Below are positions 22,219 through 33,149 of a stretch of 64,000 nt of DNA, in pieces. The DNA is from Adiantum capillus-veneris. Its lineage: Eukaryota; Streptophyta; Polypodiopsida; Polypodiales; Pteridaceae. Below the pieces are notes generated by a model. It worked only from the letters and a program-made list of their open reading frames with translations, did not search any database and was not told the DNA's origin. Where the stretch lies: positions 66,301,496 through 66,365,495 of the forward strand of contig CM043970.1 of the NCBI GenBank assembly GCA_014529385.2, given 5' to 3'. A program made the position numbers and the translations under genes. Every line of letters begins with the position of its first letter. The first letter of the stretch is position 1.

Positions 22219-22599
22219 GTGCTTTTGATACCCTAAGGTGTCAAAAAGCTGCTCTAGGAGGCCTTGTGACTAGTTTTTAGCGTGTTTTTTGTTTGTTTTT
22301 TTGCTAGATTTTTTAGAGCGTGTCGTGGAATGGGCCGTGTGATAGCTCAAAACGAGCGTATCGGTCAGAGGGTCGTGCCGTGCTTTACAGCCCTCCGTTT
22401 GGTCACTCTATGCCCTCGGAATCCCTAAAACTGTCAATTTCCAGTAGGGAACTAGGCCCAAACTAGAAAGTCTAAGGGTGCAAGTGGGAAGAGAAAGGAG
22501 GAGAGTGGAGGACTTGTCCCACATGCTCTCATTCTCTCTTGAGGGAGTAGGGTATATATATAAGAGTGAGTCTAGTATGTATCATAAGACTGAGGACTG

Positions 22600-23060
22600 A
22601 GGCTTGGGCTTGGGCTTGGGCTTGGGCTTGGGCTTGGGAAAATGATCCCGATCCCGATCTATCTTTTATACAAACCAAACCGTCCGTTTTAAGAGTCACG
22701 TTTTTTATTTTCGAAAAATATCGCTACCCACTCGCTCGCGTTTTTAATTTCCGAATTTTTTTCCTTTTAATTTTTTTTTTCCAAAAGTATTTTTTTTCCT
22801 CAAAAAACTTTTTTTTTTCAATTTTTTTTTTTTCATGTTGATGCAGAAAATACAGAAATTGAAAAAATGCAGAAATGCAGAAAATGCAGAAATTGCAGAA
22901 AAAACGCAGAAATTGCAGAAAATTGACAGAAATGCAGAAAATTGCAGAAATTGAAAACGCCGAACTTGAAAACGCAGAAATTGCAGAAATTGAAAAAACG
23001 CAGACAATAGCAGAAATTGAAACTTGACAGCAAATGCAGAAAACGCAAAAAACAGAAATC
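22600..23060. repeat. Leader repeats of element I: (GGGCTT)n and GCAGAAATT-type array
   Basis: About six GGGCTT units lie at 22601-22638. From 22840 to 23060 a degenerate GCAGAAATT/GCAGAAAAT array runs up to the primer-binding site, with T-rich runs before it. It is in the untranslated leader. The hexamer is not the plant telomere unit. Confidence 0.8.
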
Positions 23061-23146
23061 TCCACACACTCCTTCCCTGCCTTTCCTATGATACAAATTG
23101 CACCACAAGGAAGCGTAAAGTGCTAACCGAGCTTAGTGTAGGGCAT

Positions 23147-23165
23147 ATCCCCGGCAACGGCGCCA
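23147..23165 (-). other. tRNA-Asp primer-binding site of element I
   Basis: The plus strand reads ATCCCCGGCAACGGCGCCA, identical as far as I recall to the 3' end of plant tRNA-Asp(GTC) including CCA. Four bases separate it from the 5' LTR. Confidence 0.9.
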
Positions 23166-23169
23166 AAAA

Positions 23170-23744
23170 TGTGCGCTCCTTGCCGCACTGTCGAAGCAAG
23201 GGACTTGCCAATACACCGTGTGCGAGCCACAAACGGCTCCAAGCACACAACAAGCCTAAACTAGCAAGCTCAAGAAAACAAAGGGTGTGTCACTCACCGC
23301 TCTACGCTCGCCTTCGTGGTGGATTCCTCGCCGCGATGAAGAAGAAGCTGTAGTCGTGCCGCGCTCAACCGCTTCGCCGCCGTCGTGCCTTCGTAATGCT
23401 CGATCGCACACACACTCTCCCTCTCTCTCTCTCTCACACACACACACACAAGGAGGTGAAGAAGAAGAAGATGGAGATGGAGCAAGAGCACTCTTCAATT
23501 GCACAAATGAGAGAATGAGTAAAAATTAGGTTTAGTTGGCTTTTATAGGAGCTCACCCCATTCACACTTGGGCGCCCATGCTTAACCAACTAATCCCTTG
23601 AATGTCCAAGTTAAAGTGCGCCTCTCATCGGCGATCACTCTACCTTTCCCCATTGGTCCGACAAGCCCGGTACCTGACTCTACCAAATACATAATACGCG
23701 TCCATCGTAGGTGATGGGGTGTCCGTGAGCCGTGAGGGTTAACA
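23170..23744 (-). repeat. 5' LTR of element I
   Basis: 575 bp, the same length as the 3' copy. The TATAAAA box is at 23547-23541 on the minus strand, so transcription should start a few tens of bases below 23541. (CT)n/(CA)n at about 23410-23450 differs by one unit exchange between the LTRs. Confidence 0.92.
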
Positions 23745-23749
23745 GCCCC

Positions 23750-23823
23750 CGTTGGCACGACCTTTGTTTCCTCCCAGAGGATATGGCCCCCCACCGCCCT
23801 TCTTTCCTCCACGTCACCCATGA
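23750..23823 (+). pseudogene. Severed end of the methyltransferase reading frame
   Basis: Joined to 14835 this reads PLARPLFPPRGYGPPPPF and ends HP* at TGA 23821-23823. The 345 bases between the TAG and this TGA are exactly 115 codons, so the frame is kept across the insertion. Confidence 0.55.
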
Positions 23824-24003
23824 TGTATCAACCCCCATATGTATTTACTTTGGATGCAATGGAACTCATAGATTTGGGGTTTGCTATTTGAAATAGACCG
23901 TAATTGTGTGTAAGGAACTTTCTCTTATTAATAGTGTATTGAATGATTCCAAGGTGTTTTTTGTTTGAATGTAAGTTGGTCGTGAAATGAAAATCAAATT
24001 TTA

Positions 24004-24042
<39 letters not shown>

Positions 24043-24057
24043 GTAGATTCTCCCTTC

Positions 24058-24126
24058 TTTTGGGAATCCGCTCGCCCGATTCTTAAAAAGCGCTCGCCAG
24101 AAATTGCTCGCCCAGAAATCGCCTCC
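24058..24126 (-). repeat. Right terminal inverted repeat of the MULE
   Basis: Reading inward on the minus strand it begins GGAGGCGATTTCTGGGCG and matches the left TIR at 59 of 69 positions. The GGCGAGC-type heptamers are kept. The inner hairpin is imperfect here. The 9-bp target duplication CGTAATACC follows at 24127-24135, and a (GA)n tract lies inside at 24008-24038. Confidence 0.82.
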
Positions 24127-24135
24127 CGTAATACC

Positions 24136-24834
24136 TTATTTGTGACTTGCAAATGGAGATGGTTCGTTATGATACATTTTGTACAAAAACTCACTCAATG
24201 CTTAGTGATTGCTAAACATTGCCAAAACACACACACACACTGTCTTAGGGTGTGGGAGACCTCTCACCACAATACCCTCTTACAATGGACACAAAATTGG
24301 CAACACACTAAAACACTTTCTAAAATCAAGATCAACAGATAGAAACTCAAAATACACAAGTCACCTTGAATTCACCAAACCGTATTGCACAAATGGAAGG
24401 ACGAAGATTTGAACGTCGAATCACGCCTTTGATGCACCAAACCTCAATTTATTGATGATGAAGGAGCATATACAATAGTGGTTTTGAGATTTGTGGAACT
24501 TACGCTCTCTCACTTGCAATGTGTAGCTTGAAAGCTTCTCTCACACCAAGAGTGAAGCTCACAAGTGGTTGCTACACCTAAGTCTCTCCTCACACATAGA
24601 GTGTTGGGGTGCTATGTGAGATATTGGAGGTTGTTTTACAAGAAGGAGAGGGGCCTATTTATATAGGTTGGAGACCCCTCATAAAGATTATTGGAAATCC
24701 TAATTTACAAGCTAACAAATCAGGATTATGATTTTTTTGAATATCAAAACATTGCAGGCCTTCTTTGTCTGCTTGAGTCATGGATGTGGGCTCAAAAGAG
24801 AGCATTATTGATGATAGATAAGGTGAAGTAAGTA

Positions 24835-24895
<61 letters not shown>

Positions 24896-26494
24896 ACTAT
24901 ACACATGTCTTGAGGTGAGGTGTCTTTTATGGTTAGGTCAATGGCTATTTTGTGTTAGTATGTTAGTGGTTAGTGTTAGTAATCACTAGAAGGTTAATGA
25001 TATATTTACAATGGGTAGAATGGAGTGGATGGTTGAATGAATTGAGGAAATTCTTGTGATGGTGAATCTTGAAGAAGTTTTTGACTTACTTGTGTAGGTT
25101 CTCAAAACGACTATCGATCTTCTTCTTTGTCTTCTCTTCTTTACGCCACCGCCGCCAAGGTTGATTATCGCGATGAAAATGGTAATTTGGTTGATGAGAT
25201 CTCTTGATTTGTAGAGGTTAAGCATGGTTTACATGTTGAATTTTATGTATATAGAGAAGGGGTAAGATGGAATTGTACTTTGGAAGTAATAGAGAGAGGC
25301 ATAGAGATGGTGTATGTATATGTAGAGCTCATATGAGAGCTACGGGAGTAAGATAGGAGGTAAATGGTGAAGAAGGTGAGAGAAACCATGGAAGGTGCAG
25401 GTTTGTGTGAGAGACTGAGAGAAATGAGTGTGTGTGTGTGTGTAGAAGTGTGGAAATAGGTGAGAGAAGACTATGGGCTACTTGTGAGAAAAGTGGATAG
25501 ACTAGGGTCCACTCAAAAAATCCTAGCTCATCGGTGGTTGCTCCAAAAATCACCAAAATGTTTGACGTGATTATTCAGCTTTTGGTCCACATTTTCTATT
25601 TTGATCACCACTTCAAATTTGGAGTGGAGATGGATAATAAAAATCCCACAAAAATACCTGTTTTTTCTTCACAAAAAAGTCTTCAGTGGGCCCCCTTTTG
25701 TTGAATTTGCATATGGCTCCAAATGTGAGTCCCTCCTTACATGAGAGCATGACATATATGATTCCTAGGGATTTGAAAATGTGCATGGTTGTGGATTATG
25801 CACAAATATAATACATGGATATGATGAGAAAAGACAGGCTAGTATATATAAACAATATATGGAATCTTGAATAGTGTGGGCTATAAATATATAAAAAATA
25901 AATATATGAAAAGATAGGGAATCAAATGAGGAGGTCCCTCATTTGTTTTATTGATGTATATTTATTTACAAGAGGTAAAAAATAATGCCTGTAAGAAATA
26001 GGAATTTAGTGAAAGGCAATGACTGATGGTGGAAAGTATTTTTGAGGTTTTTTCTTAGGAGTGGATGCACACCAAAAATAAGAGAAGCTTGTGTGAAGAT
26101 ATTTTTATAAGGAATAAAGAGCATGCAAAATGGTAAGAAAATTGTGGTAATGGTGAGTCAATTTACAGAGTATACATAGGCAAATAACACACACCTAAGT
26201 AGAAATATTTAAATAAATACCAAAATACTTATGAAAATTCCTTATATTTAGGCCCTATATACAATGAAATATTTACACACAAATGGGCCATAATATATCT
26301 TTTTTTTTAATTTTTTTGGCTCAGCTAGCCCAATGACTAGCTAACTGAGGGTTTTAAGAAGATATGGGAAAAGCCCCCTAACTCACGCACACCTATGTAT
26401 AATGAAAGGTAAGAACAACCACAATGTTTAGGTGATTTTGGTAGGGTGAGGTAACTCACTATGGCAACTACGGAGAGCCAAAAAACGGCTATCA
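24136..26494 (-). repeat. Inner piece of the 3' LTR of element II
   Basis: Aligns with the 5' LTR from about 24379 onward (2116 versus 2114 bp) and ends in AAAACGGCTATCA. It contains (GA)n at 24837-24893 and a TATATAAATAG box (minus strand, near 24656-24666). The stretch 24136-24378 has no partner in the 5' LTR, which is deleted there. The polypurine tract GGGAGAGGCC lies next to it at 26495-26508. Confidence 0.85.
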
Positions 26495-26522
26495 TTAGGC
26501 CTCTCCCAGGATGATGTTATAT

Positions 26523-28601
26523 TCATGTACCATCATAGAGCATCTTTTGCAAAGAGAGTGCTTTTGAGTCCTCTATGATATCTGGTCCCTTGACATAATT
26601 TTCATTGTGTGGCTTCTTGTCACACTCATGCTTCATGCAACAAAACTTACATGAGATAGTTGCTTTTTGACAGTCCTTCGGTAGATCCTTTGGTAGAAGG
26701 CGACTCAAATAGGGCTTCAAGCGATACCCGTTTACCTTCCTGGAGTGCTCTTTACCATTCAAGTCCATAAGCTGATAGTAACTTGAATTGAAAGCCTTCT
26801 TGACTATGTATGGCCCTTGCCATCTAGTTTCAAACTTGGCATCAAAAAAATTGTCAAGTTGATTGTCATACCTTAGCACAAGCTCTCCTTCCTTGATTCC
26901 TTTGTCCTTCAGTTTCTTGTCTAGCTTTTCTTTTGCTTGTGTGGCTTTCCTCTTGTAGCACTCGTAAGCTGCTTCTCTTTTCCACTCAAGCTCCACTAAT
27001 GTAAGAAGTCTATCCATCAATACCTCTTGATCATCTTGTGCACCTTTGCCATGAAGCCGCATTGCTGGAATGTTGAGCTCGATAGGCTGCAAAGCCTCTT
27101 GACCATAGACCAAGTGAAATGGTGTGAACTCCGTGGCTTCCCTATATGTGGTTCGATATGCCCACAAAGCACCATCGAAGAAGTCATCCCATAATTTTGT
27201 CTTGTTTTGTACCATCTTTTTAATGATGCGTGCAATGACACCATTAGCCTTCTCCACCAAACCATTTGACTGTGGGTAGTATGGTGTGCTATGACGATGT
27301 AGAATGTGAAGCTCTTCACAAACTTCTATGAGTAAACCCTTCTTGAACCCTGGACCATTATCAGAAACAATCTCCAGAGGTGTGCCAAATCTACAACAAA
27401 TATTAGTGTAGACAAACCTGCTTACTATTTTTCCATTTACCTTGGCCACACTTTGAGCCTTTACCCACCTAGTCATGTAATCTATAGCCACTAGAATGTA
27501 GAGTTTACCATTTTTTGTTCTGGGTAGAGGACCCATAGAATCAATGCCCCACTTTTCAAAGGGTCCATTTTCAAGCACTATTTGCCTCGGACCATGCACC
27601 ATATTTCCATTTACCTGACAGTTGTGACAGCTTTTACACCAATGTTGGACATCCACATGCAAGCTTGGCCAAACATACCCCGCAAGCAAAATCTTCTTCA
27701 CGGTTAATTCTTGGGCAAAATGACCACCACATGCTTCTTCATGCAAACCTTTTAGAATGGCTTGAATTTCCTCGATAGTTGATACTCTTATGCACACTTG
27801 ATCCTTCCCTCTTTGATAGAGGGAACCTTCTAGGAAGAGATATAAACTTGCCTTCTTCATGAGTCTCTTCTTCTGAGCTTTAGTGAAGTCTTGTGGAAAC
27901 TCGCCCTCCAAGATGTAGCCAATAATGGGAGCCAATGACTCCAACCCCTGGTATCTTGGTTGCTTGACAACTGCTGCCACCATGATGACCTGCACTTCTT
28001 TCTCAACACATGTAACTGCTTGTTGTGCAAGTAAATCGGCATCTTCATTTTGTTTCCTAGGAATATGATATAGTTGCACTTCTTCAAACTGATTAAACAA
28101 CCTACGAATGGCATGAACCTTTGTCCTGAGGCTTTCATTCTTGCATGACCAAATGCCCAAGATTTGCTTCACAATGAGAAGTGCATCCCCCTTTACCATG
28201 AGACGTTGTATGCCTTGACTAATGCACATCTTCAAACCATGAAGTAGTGTGTCGTATTCTGCCTCATTGTTGCTAGTTGAACCTGGTAGATTGACCTTCT
28301 CTTTCATGACCACCTCTCCACTAGGGTTGAACAATACTAGCCCTCCCCCTGCTTTTCCTGTGACTCGTCGAAAAGCTCCATCAAAGAACAAGGTAAAAGC
28401 ATTAGGAATACTTTTAGGTGGTGGCAATGATAGGGTTTTTACTTCAGGCACCTTAATCTCCTTCTCATGTATCCTATCAGTGAGAATCCCTGCCAATTGT
28501 GCACGCACACTATCTTCTACCTTGAAAGAGTATTGGAACTCTTGCAACTCCATAATCCACTTAGAGATCCTAGTACTAAGATCATTTGAGATGACACCCA
28601 A
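26523..28601 (-). pseudogene. Element II: second RNase H and integrase
   Basis: Residues about 65-195 form a second RNase H: TLFFDGAF, NNEAEYDTLL, KGDALLIV and EDADLLAQ carry the acidic residues. The integrase follows with an HHCC finger (GGHFAQEL ... CKSCHNCQ) and the DDE triad in GIDSMGP, VSDNGPGF and VEKANG. The C-terminal part has the FETRWQGPY type of motif. The domain itself is uninterrupted, but it is separated from the upstream RT frame by a one-base shift near 28605 (LTAENLFP to LGVISNDL), hence pseudogene. It would integrate the element and degrade the RNA strand. Confidence 0.8.
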
Positions 28602-29869
28602 GGGAACAAATTTTCTGCAGTGAGAATTACAAAAGGTTTTGGTAGCAAGTAGGATCTAAACTTTCTCACCGCAAACATGAGAGAAAGCATCATGAGTTCT
28701 GCCTCCGTGTAGCCTCTCTCCAAAGCATTCATGACCCTACTAGCAAAGTAGATGGGTTGCATCGTGGTACTGTGGGGATCTTGTTGTAGCAAAAAAACAC
28801 CAATTGTTTCTTTCCCAACACTAGAGCTAACAAAGAATATGTATTCCCAACAAGGAGGTGTAAGTGTTGGTAGCTTCGACGGAATGACTTTGATGTTACA
28901 AAAATATTCTTCAAGCTCATCAGACCAAACAAACTCGACTTGTTGTGTCAAATCTTGCAAGGGGTGAAGTAACTCCGAGGCTAAGTGAATGAAGCGTGAC
29001 ATATACTTCACCTTCTGAATGAAAGAGATGATCTCCTTAAGACTCTTCGGTGATGGGAGCTCAATAAGAGCCTTTGCCTTTGAAGGATCCACCTCAATGC
29101 CCTTATAAGAAACCTTGTGACTGAGCAAGATCACTTCATTCTCACCTATGTGACACTTGTCAGGGTTGAGTTGACCTCCTATGTCATAAAGCTTCTTCAA
29201 TCCTTCTTCTACCCTTTGTAGATGCAATGATTTTGAGCTATAAATACAGAAATCATCAATGAACACCATAATTGACTTTCCAAAGAATGCTTGAAACACC
29301 ATGTTCATGAAACGTTGGAAAGTTGCAGGAGCATTTGTCAGGCCAAATGGCATGACTCTAAAAGCATAACAACCCCAAGGAGTGATGAAGGTTGTTTTCA
29401 ATTGGTCCTCCAATGCAATCTCTATTTTAAAGTAACCTGAGTAGCCATCACACACAATGTACTTCTCATGACCAACTAACTCATTTTGTATCTCATCCTG
29501 AAATGGGAGAGAAAAGTGATCTCTTTTTGTTGCCTCATTGAGGGGACGGTAATCCACACACACCCTCCACTTCCCATTTTTATTGGGAGTGACAACAACG
29601 GGAGAGACCCACTCTGAATTCTCCACTGGATAAATGAAACCTGCTGCTAGAAGCTTTCTTACCTCCTTGAGTAGAGCCTGCTCCTTGATGACTCCTAGCC
29701 TTCGTAGCTTTTGAGCCTTAGGTGTGGCCTTTGGATTTAGCTCGATCTTGTGTTGAACATCATCTACTCCACGCACGTCGGTGTAGTCTTTAGCAAAAAG
29801 ATTAGGAAATTTCTTTAACACACCTTTGAACTCCTCTCTTTCATCCTTTGTAAGTGTTGTAGACAACAT
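28517..29869 (-). pseudogene. Element II: reverse transcriptase and first RNase H
   Basis: RT motifs in order: GFIYPVENSEWVSPVV, WRVCVDYRPLNEATK, IEIALEDQLKTTFITPWG, FRVMPFGLTNAPATFQ and catalytic MVFIDDFCIYS (the D-D pair is kept, as FIDD). An RNase H of Ty3 type begins after the thumb region (ETIGVFLLQQ, YTEAELMMLS). The frame changes at the end, where the RNase H tail continues in the 26523-28601 frame. It is close in spacing to the protease frame upstream (6 bp between frames). Confidence 0.82.
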
Positions 29870-29875
29870 ACCTTC

Positions 29876-31033
29876 TTACATTCCTTCATCTTCCACATTT
29901 TGATTCTCTTGGGAACCTACCTCCTCCAAACCTTGACAAGAGGTCTCTTGGTTGGCTGGCTTAAACCTTACCCCCATGACTTCAATGGAAGACTCCTCTT
30001 CAGTAATGCTGCCACTACTTTCTCCTCCTGAAGTGCTATCGGTCCAACCTTCCTCCGTCTCACTTTGAGATGATTCTTCATGGAGCTCCTCTTGGCGTTG
30101 CTCCTTCATGTCAAAGACAACCTTCTTATGATTGTCATTCCTGCAAATTAGCTTTCCACTCTCCCAATCCTGCAAAGCTCGCATTTTCATTAGCCATGGT
30201 CTTCTTAGGATAAATGGATAACCACTTCCCTTGGTCGACATAACATAAAAATCCACCGCCTTCTTAATGCCAAAGGCCTCCACAAAGACATTTTTACAAA
30301 TGCCTACACACCTAGCCTTGCTATTGTTTGCCATCTTGACTTTGATTTCAGGTGTCTCATGGATGTACATGCCTAGTCTTTGCATGAGTCCCTCCGTCAT
30401 GATGCAAATTTGTGCACCCCCATCCACTAGACCTTTCCTAACCAATCTCCCTTTTATGTAACAATCTAGCACAGGTGTAATGTCCTCATTCATTTCAGCT
30501 TGTGCAATTTTTACAACAGACACACTCTCTTTTACCTTTCTCCTGGTGCTAACTGCCCTTGTTAAATCCCTCCAAACTTGTGGACATAATGCAAGAAATT
30601 GAGGCCATGAGATATCAGAACCCTTACCTCTCATGTCTTCCAACAAGTTGTACGGAGCCATACCATGTCCAAGAGGAAAGTCTTGGAGGTTAATACGACG
30701 CCACGTCCTCTTGGTTTCCTTGGTCTCCTTTGCCTTATTTTCTCGTCCATGGTCACTTTGTGATGTAACCCCTTCTTTCTCCTTACCTTTCCCTCGGCCA
30801 CGCTTAATGCCATTTGCTTCCATGTCCACCTCATTGGAATTTTTCACCTCTACCACATGCACATTTGGATCTGGCAAAGGTGGAACTCCTTCCACTCCTC
30901 GTGGAGGTGGTCTTGCTCCGTTTGGCCATTGTAGAAGCCGTGGTTGTTGACTAGTTCCATCACCTGTATTCATCACTGGGTAATTCAAGTTAAGTCTCCC
31001 TGGATCCCCATGGGACCAAGGACAATTATACAT
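29876..31033 (-). pseudogene. Element II: protease region
   Basis: Starts with a broken zinc-knuckle half (MYNCPWSHGDPG) and has a charged linker with KRGRGKGKEKE. At about residues 205-300 is a retropepsin-like domain: LVDGGAQICIM, VKMANN and FILRRPWL. The active-site triplet DGG is the same departure from DTG/DSG as in element I. The end is acidic (SSQSETEEG) and leads into RT. Confidence 0.72.
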
Positions 31034-31828
31034 CCCATGTCAGACTCTCCGTAATTCCAAAATTGCAAGACTCTCCTAGGTCGTGGTGGATCTCGCTCTT
31101 CTGACTTCTTTGCTTGTCCCTTAGGACCTACAGCTTGTGCAAGGTGAATTGACAAGTTACTTAAGGATTCATTTAACTTTTCAATTACCTCTGCTATTAC
31201 CTCCGGAATCTCTCTGGATGTTGATGCTTGTAATTTACCCTTAGGTCTAGGACCCTCTATTGGAACCTCTCCTCTTAGGCACTTGAGTTTCCTATACTTC
31301 TCAACAACTCTAGTTTCAATTGCGTCAAAGGTAGCAGGTGCACCCGCCTCAACTTTTATCTTGAGTGTGGGAAAGAGAGCGGCTATGAACCTCTCCTTCT
31401 TTAGGAACTCTGCACCATCACCAGGGTTAGCAAAATTTCTTACCCATACAGCCCAAAGACGTAGAAACTTTTGTTTATACATGTAGTAGTCATCTAAGTC
31501 TTTTTGTTTGTGAGAAACAATATTGGTCTTGCCATAGCTTTTGAGTGTTTTGAGGATCAAAGAAGTATCTCTTGAAATGGTTCACAACTTCACTATAATT
31601 CCCTTTAATTTCCTGAGGCAAAGAGTCAAACCAAGTGCTTGCATCTTTCCTAAGGACTACCTCAAACATTTCTACACGTTCTTGATCAGTTACTATCCTC
31701 TTGATACGACAAGACATCTTGAAATTCGCTAAAAATAATTCTGCATCCTCTCCATGCTCTCCAAAGAAAAGAGGATACTCAGACATTTGGCGTTGGCTTT
31801 CCATTGAATTGATTTCAAAGTGACACAC
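30985..31828 (-). pseudogene. Element II: Gag, broken by a frameshift
   Basis: The first frame (31828-31490) gives SEYPLFFGEHGEDAELFLA and STWFDSLPQEIKGNY. The Gag domain continues in another frame (31560-30985) with YYMYKQKFLRLWAVWVRNFA. The half knuckle FWNYGES (a Cys is missing) sits at its end. Two shifts are needed to read gag through to protease, so this copy cannot make a normal Gag. Confidence 0.75.
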
Positions 31829-32400
31829 GTTTTTGTTTTTCTTTCTTAAAAAGATTTACACAATAATGTTTTCTAGCTTGCAATCTATTCTACAACAAAA
31901 TAAAGATATTCACATCAAACGACCTATGATAATCAATAAGAGGCAGGATGACAGGGTTTGGTGATGCAAGAATTTCTCCTACTCTTTGGGCACCAAACAT
32001 GAACACCATACGTTGTTGAAAATGGATTTTTCTACTAATTGCAATGTTTATTTTAATATGTGGAGTGAAATGGAAGGGGAAAACCTCTATTCCTGGGCCA
32101 TTATCCATTGTCTATGCATGACCTAATGCTTAAATCAAAACAAAAATATAGACATCCAAACTAAGGTCGTATCTAATGAGAGGCAAAATAAAAGGATTTA
32201 GTGAAGTTTTATCTCGGCCAACCTAAGAGGGCCCAAAATTCTACGAATTACTCGCTGAAATTGCTACTTAGTACTAACAATTATGTGTACCTTTTCCCTT
32301 GCAATAGGAATGAAAGGATCATACAAATTTTCGTGATTCATGCAAACTACTTGACTATGCTAAAGGTTGATCCTACACAAAAATACACAAGCCCTCCTCC

Positions 32401-32412
32401 GTGGGGGCACCA
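32401..32412 (-). other. Primer-binding site of element II
   Basis: GTGGGGGCACCA on the plus strand, four bases from the 5' LTR, ending in CCA as expected. The same twelve bases occur beside the LTR of element III (47127-47138). I could not match it with certainty to a plant tRNA. Confidence 0.7.
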
Positions 32413-32416
32413 AAAT

Positions 32417-33092
32417 TGAGGCGGTCCGGGGCGGGCAACAAGAGAGGCAACCTCTAAACACTCCTCAAGGCTCCCGTGCTGCTCAATTGGGGCTCGGGCA
32501 ACCACAAGCACAAAAACAACAACAACAAACCCACAGCCAAACAAGTGAAAGGGAACCACCTAGTTATGGTATGTGAACTAGGACGCAAGAGAGATTTTGG
32601 AACAACCAAGAAGATACACCACACAACACACACAACCGTATTGCACAAACGGAAGGACGAAGATTTGAACGTCGAATCACGCCTTTGATGCACCAAACCT
32701 CAATTTATTGATGATGAAGGAGAATATACAATAGTGGTTTTGAGATTTGTGGAACTCACGCTCTCTCACTTGCAGTGTGTAGCTTGAAAGCTTCTATCAC
32801 ACCAAGAGTGAAGCTCACAAGTGGTTGCTACACCTAAGTCTCTCCTCACGCATAGAGTGTTGGGGTGCTATGTGAGATATTGGAGGTTGTTTTACAAGAA
32901 GGAGAGGGGCCTATTTATATAGGTTGGAGACCCCTCATAAAGATTATTGGAAATCCTAATTTACAAGCTAACAAATCAGGATTATGATTTTTTTGAATAT
33001 CAAAACATTGCGGGCCTTCTTTGTCTGCTTGAGTCATGGATGTGGGCTCAAAAGAGAGCATTATTGATGGTAGATAAGGTGAAGTAAGTAAG

Positions 33093-33149
<57 letters not shown>

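Larger units (their letters stand above)
14836..23744 (-). mobile_element. LTR element I: young gypsy-like gag-protease element without pol
   Basis: Two 575-bp LTRs (14836-15410, 23170-23744) differ at about five positions (99% alike). Both have TG/CA ends, and a perfect GCCCC duplication flanks them (14831-14835, 23745-23749). A primer-binding site identical to the tRNA-Asp 3' end (23147-23165) and a polypurine tract (15412-15423, complement) are in place. Coding capacity is two large frames, gag and gag/protease. No reverse transcriptase, RNase H or integrase is seen, so it must borrow them from a partner. It inserted into the 3' part of the methyltransferase gene. Confidence 0.92.
4184..24126. 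mobile_element. MULE-type DNA transposon carrying a ParB-methyltransferase gene
   Basis: It is bounded by 69-bp terminal inverted repeats (4184-4252 and 24058-24126, 59 of 69 bases matching without gaps) and flanked by a perfect 9-bp direct repeat CGTAATACC (4175-4183, 24127-24135). A 9-bp duplication is typical of Mutator-like elements. Length is 19,943 bp, or about 11,029 bp without the nested LTR element I. Contents from the left are a 122-aa ORF (-), a 1146-aa DDE/SWIM transposase (-), a GC-rich palindromic spacer and an 11-exon ParB-methyltransferase gene (+). CT/GA tracts lie just inside both ends. The transposase is open throughout, so the copy may have been active recently. Boundaries, duplication and transposase class agree; the cargo is the unusual part. 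Confidence 0.85.

Noticed and set aside
22600-22640. Telomere-like repeat
   Set aside because: The unit is GGGCTT, not the plant TTTAGGG, and the tract is only about 38 bases inside a retroelement leader.
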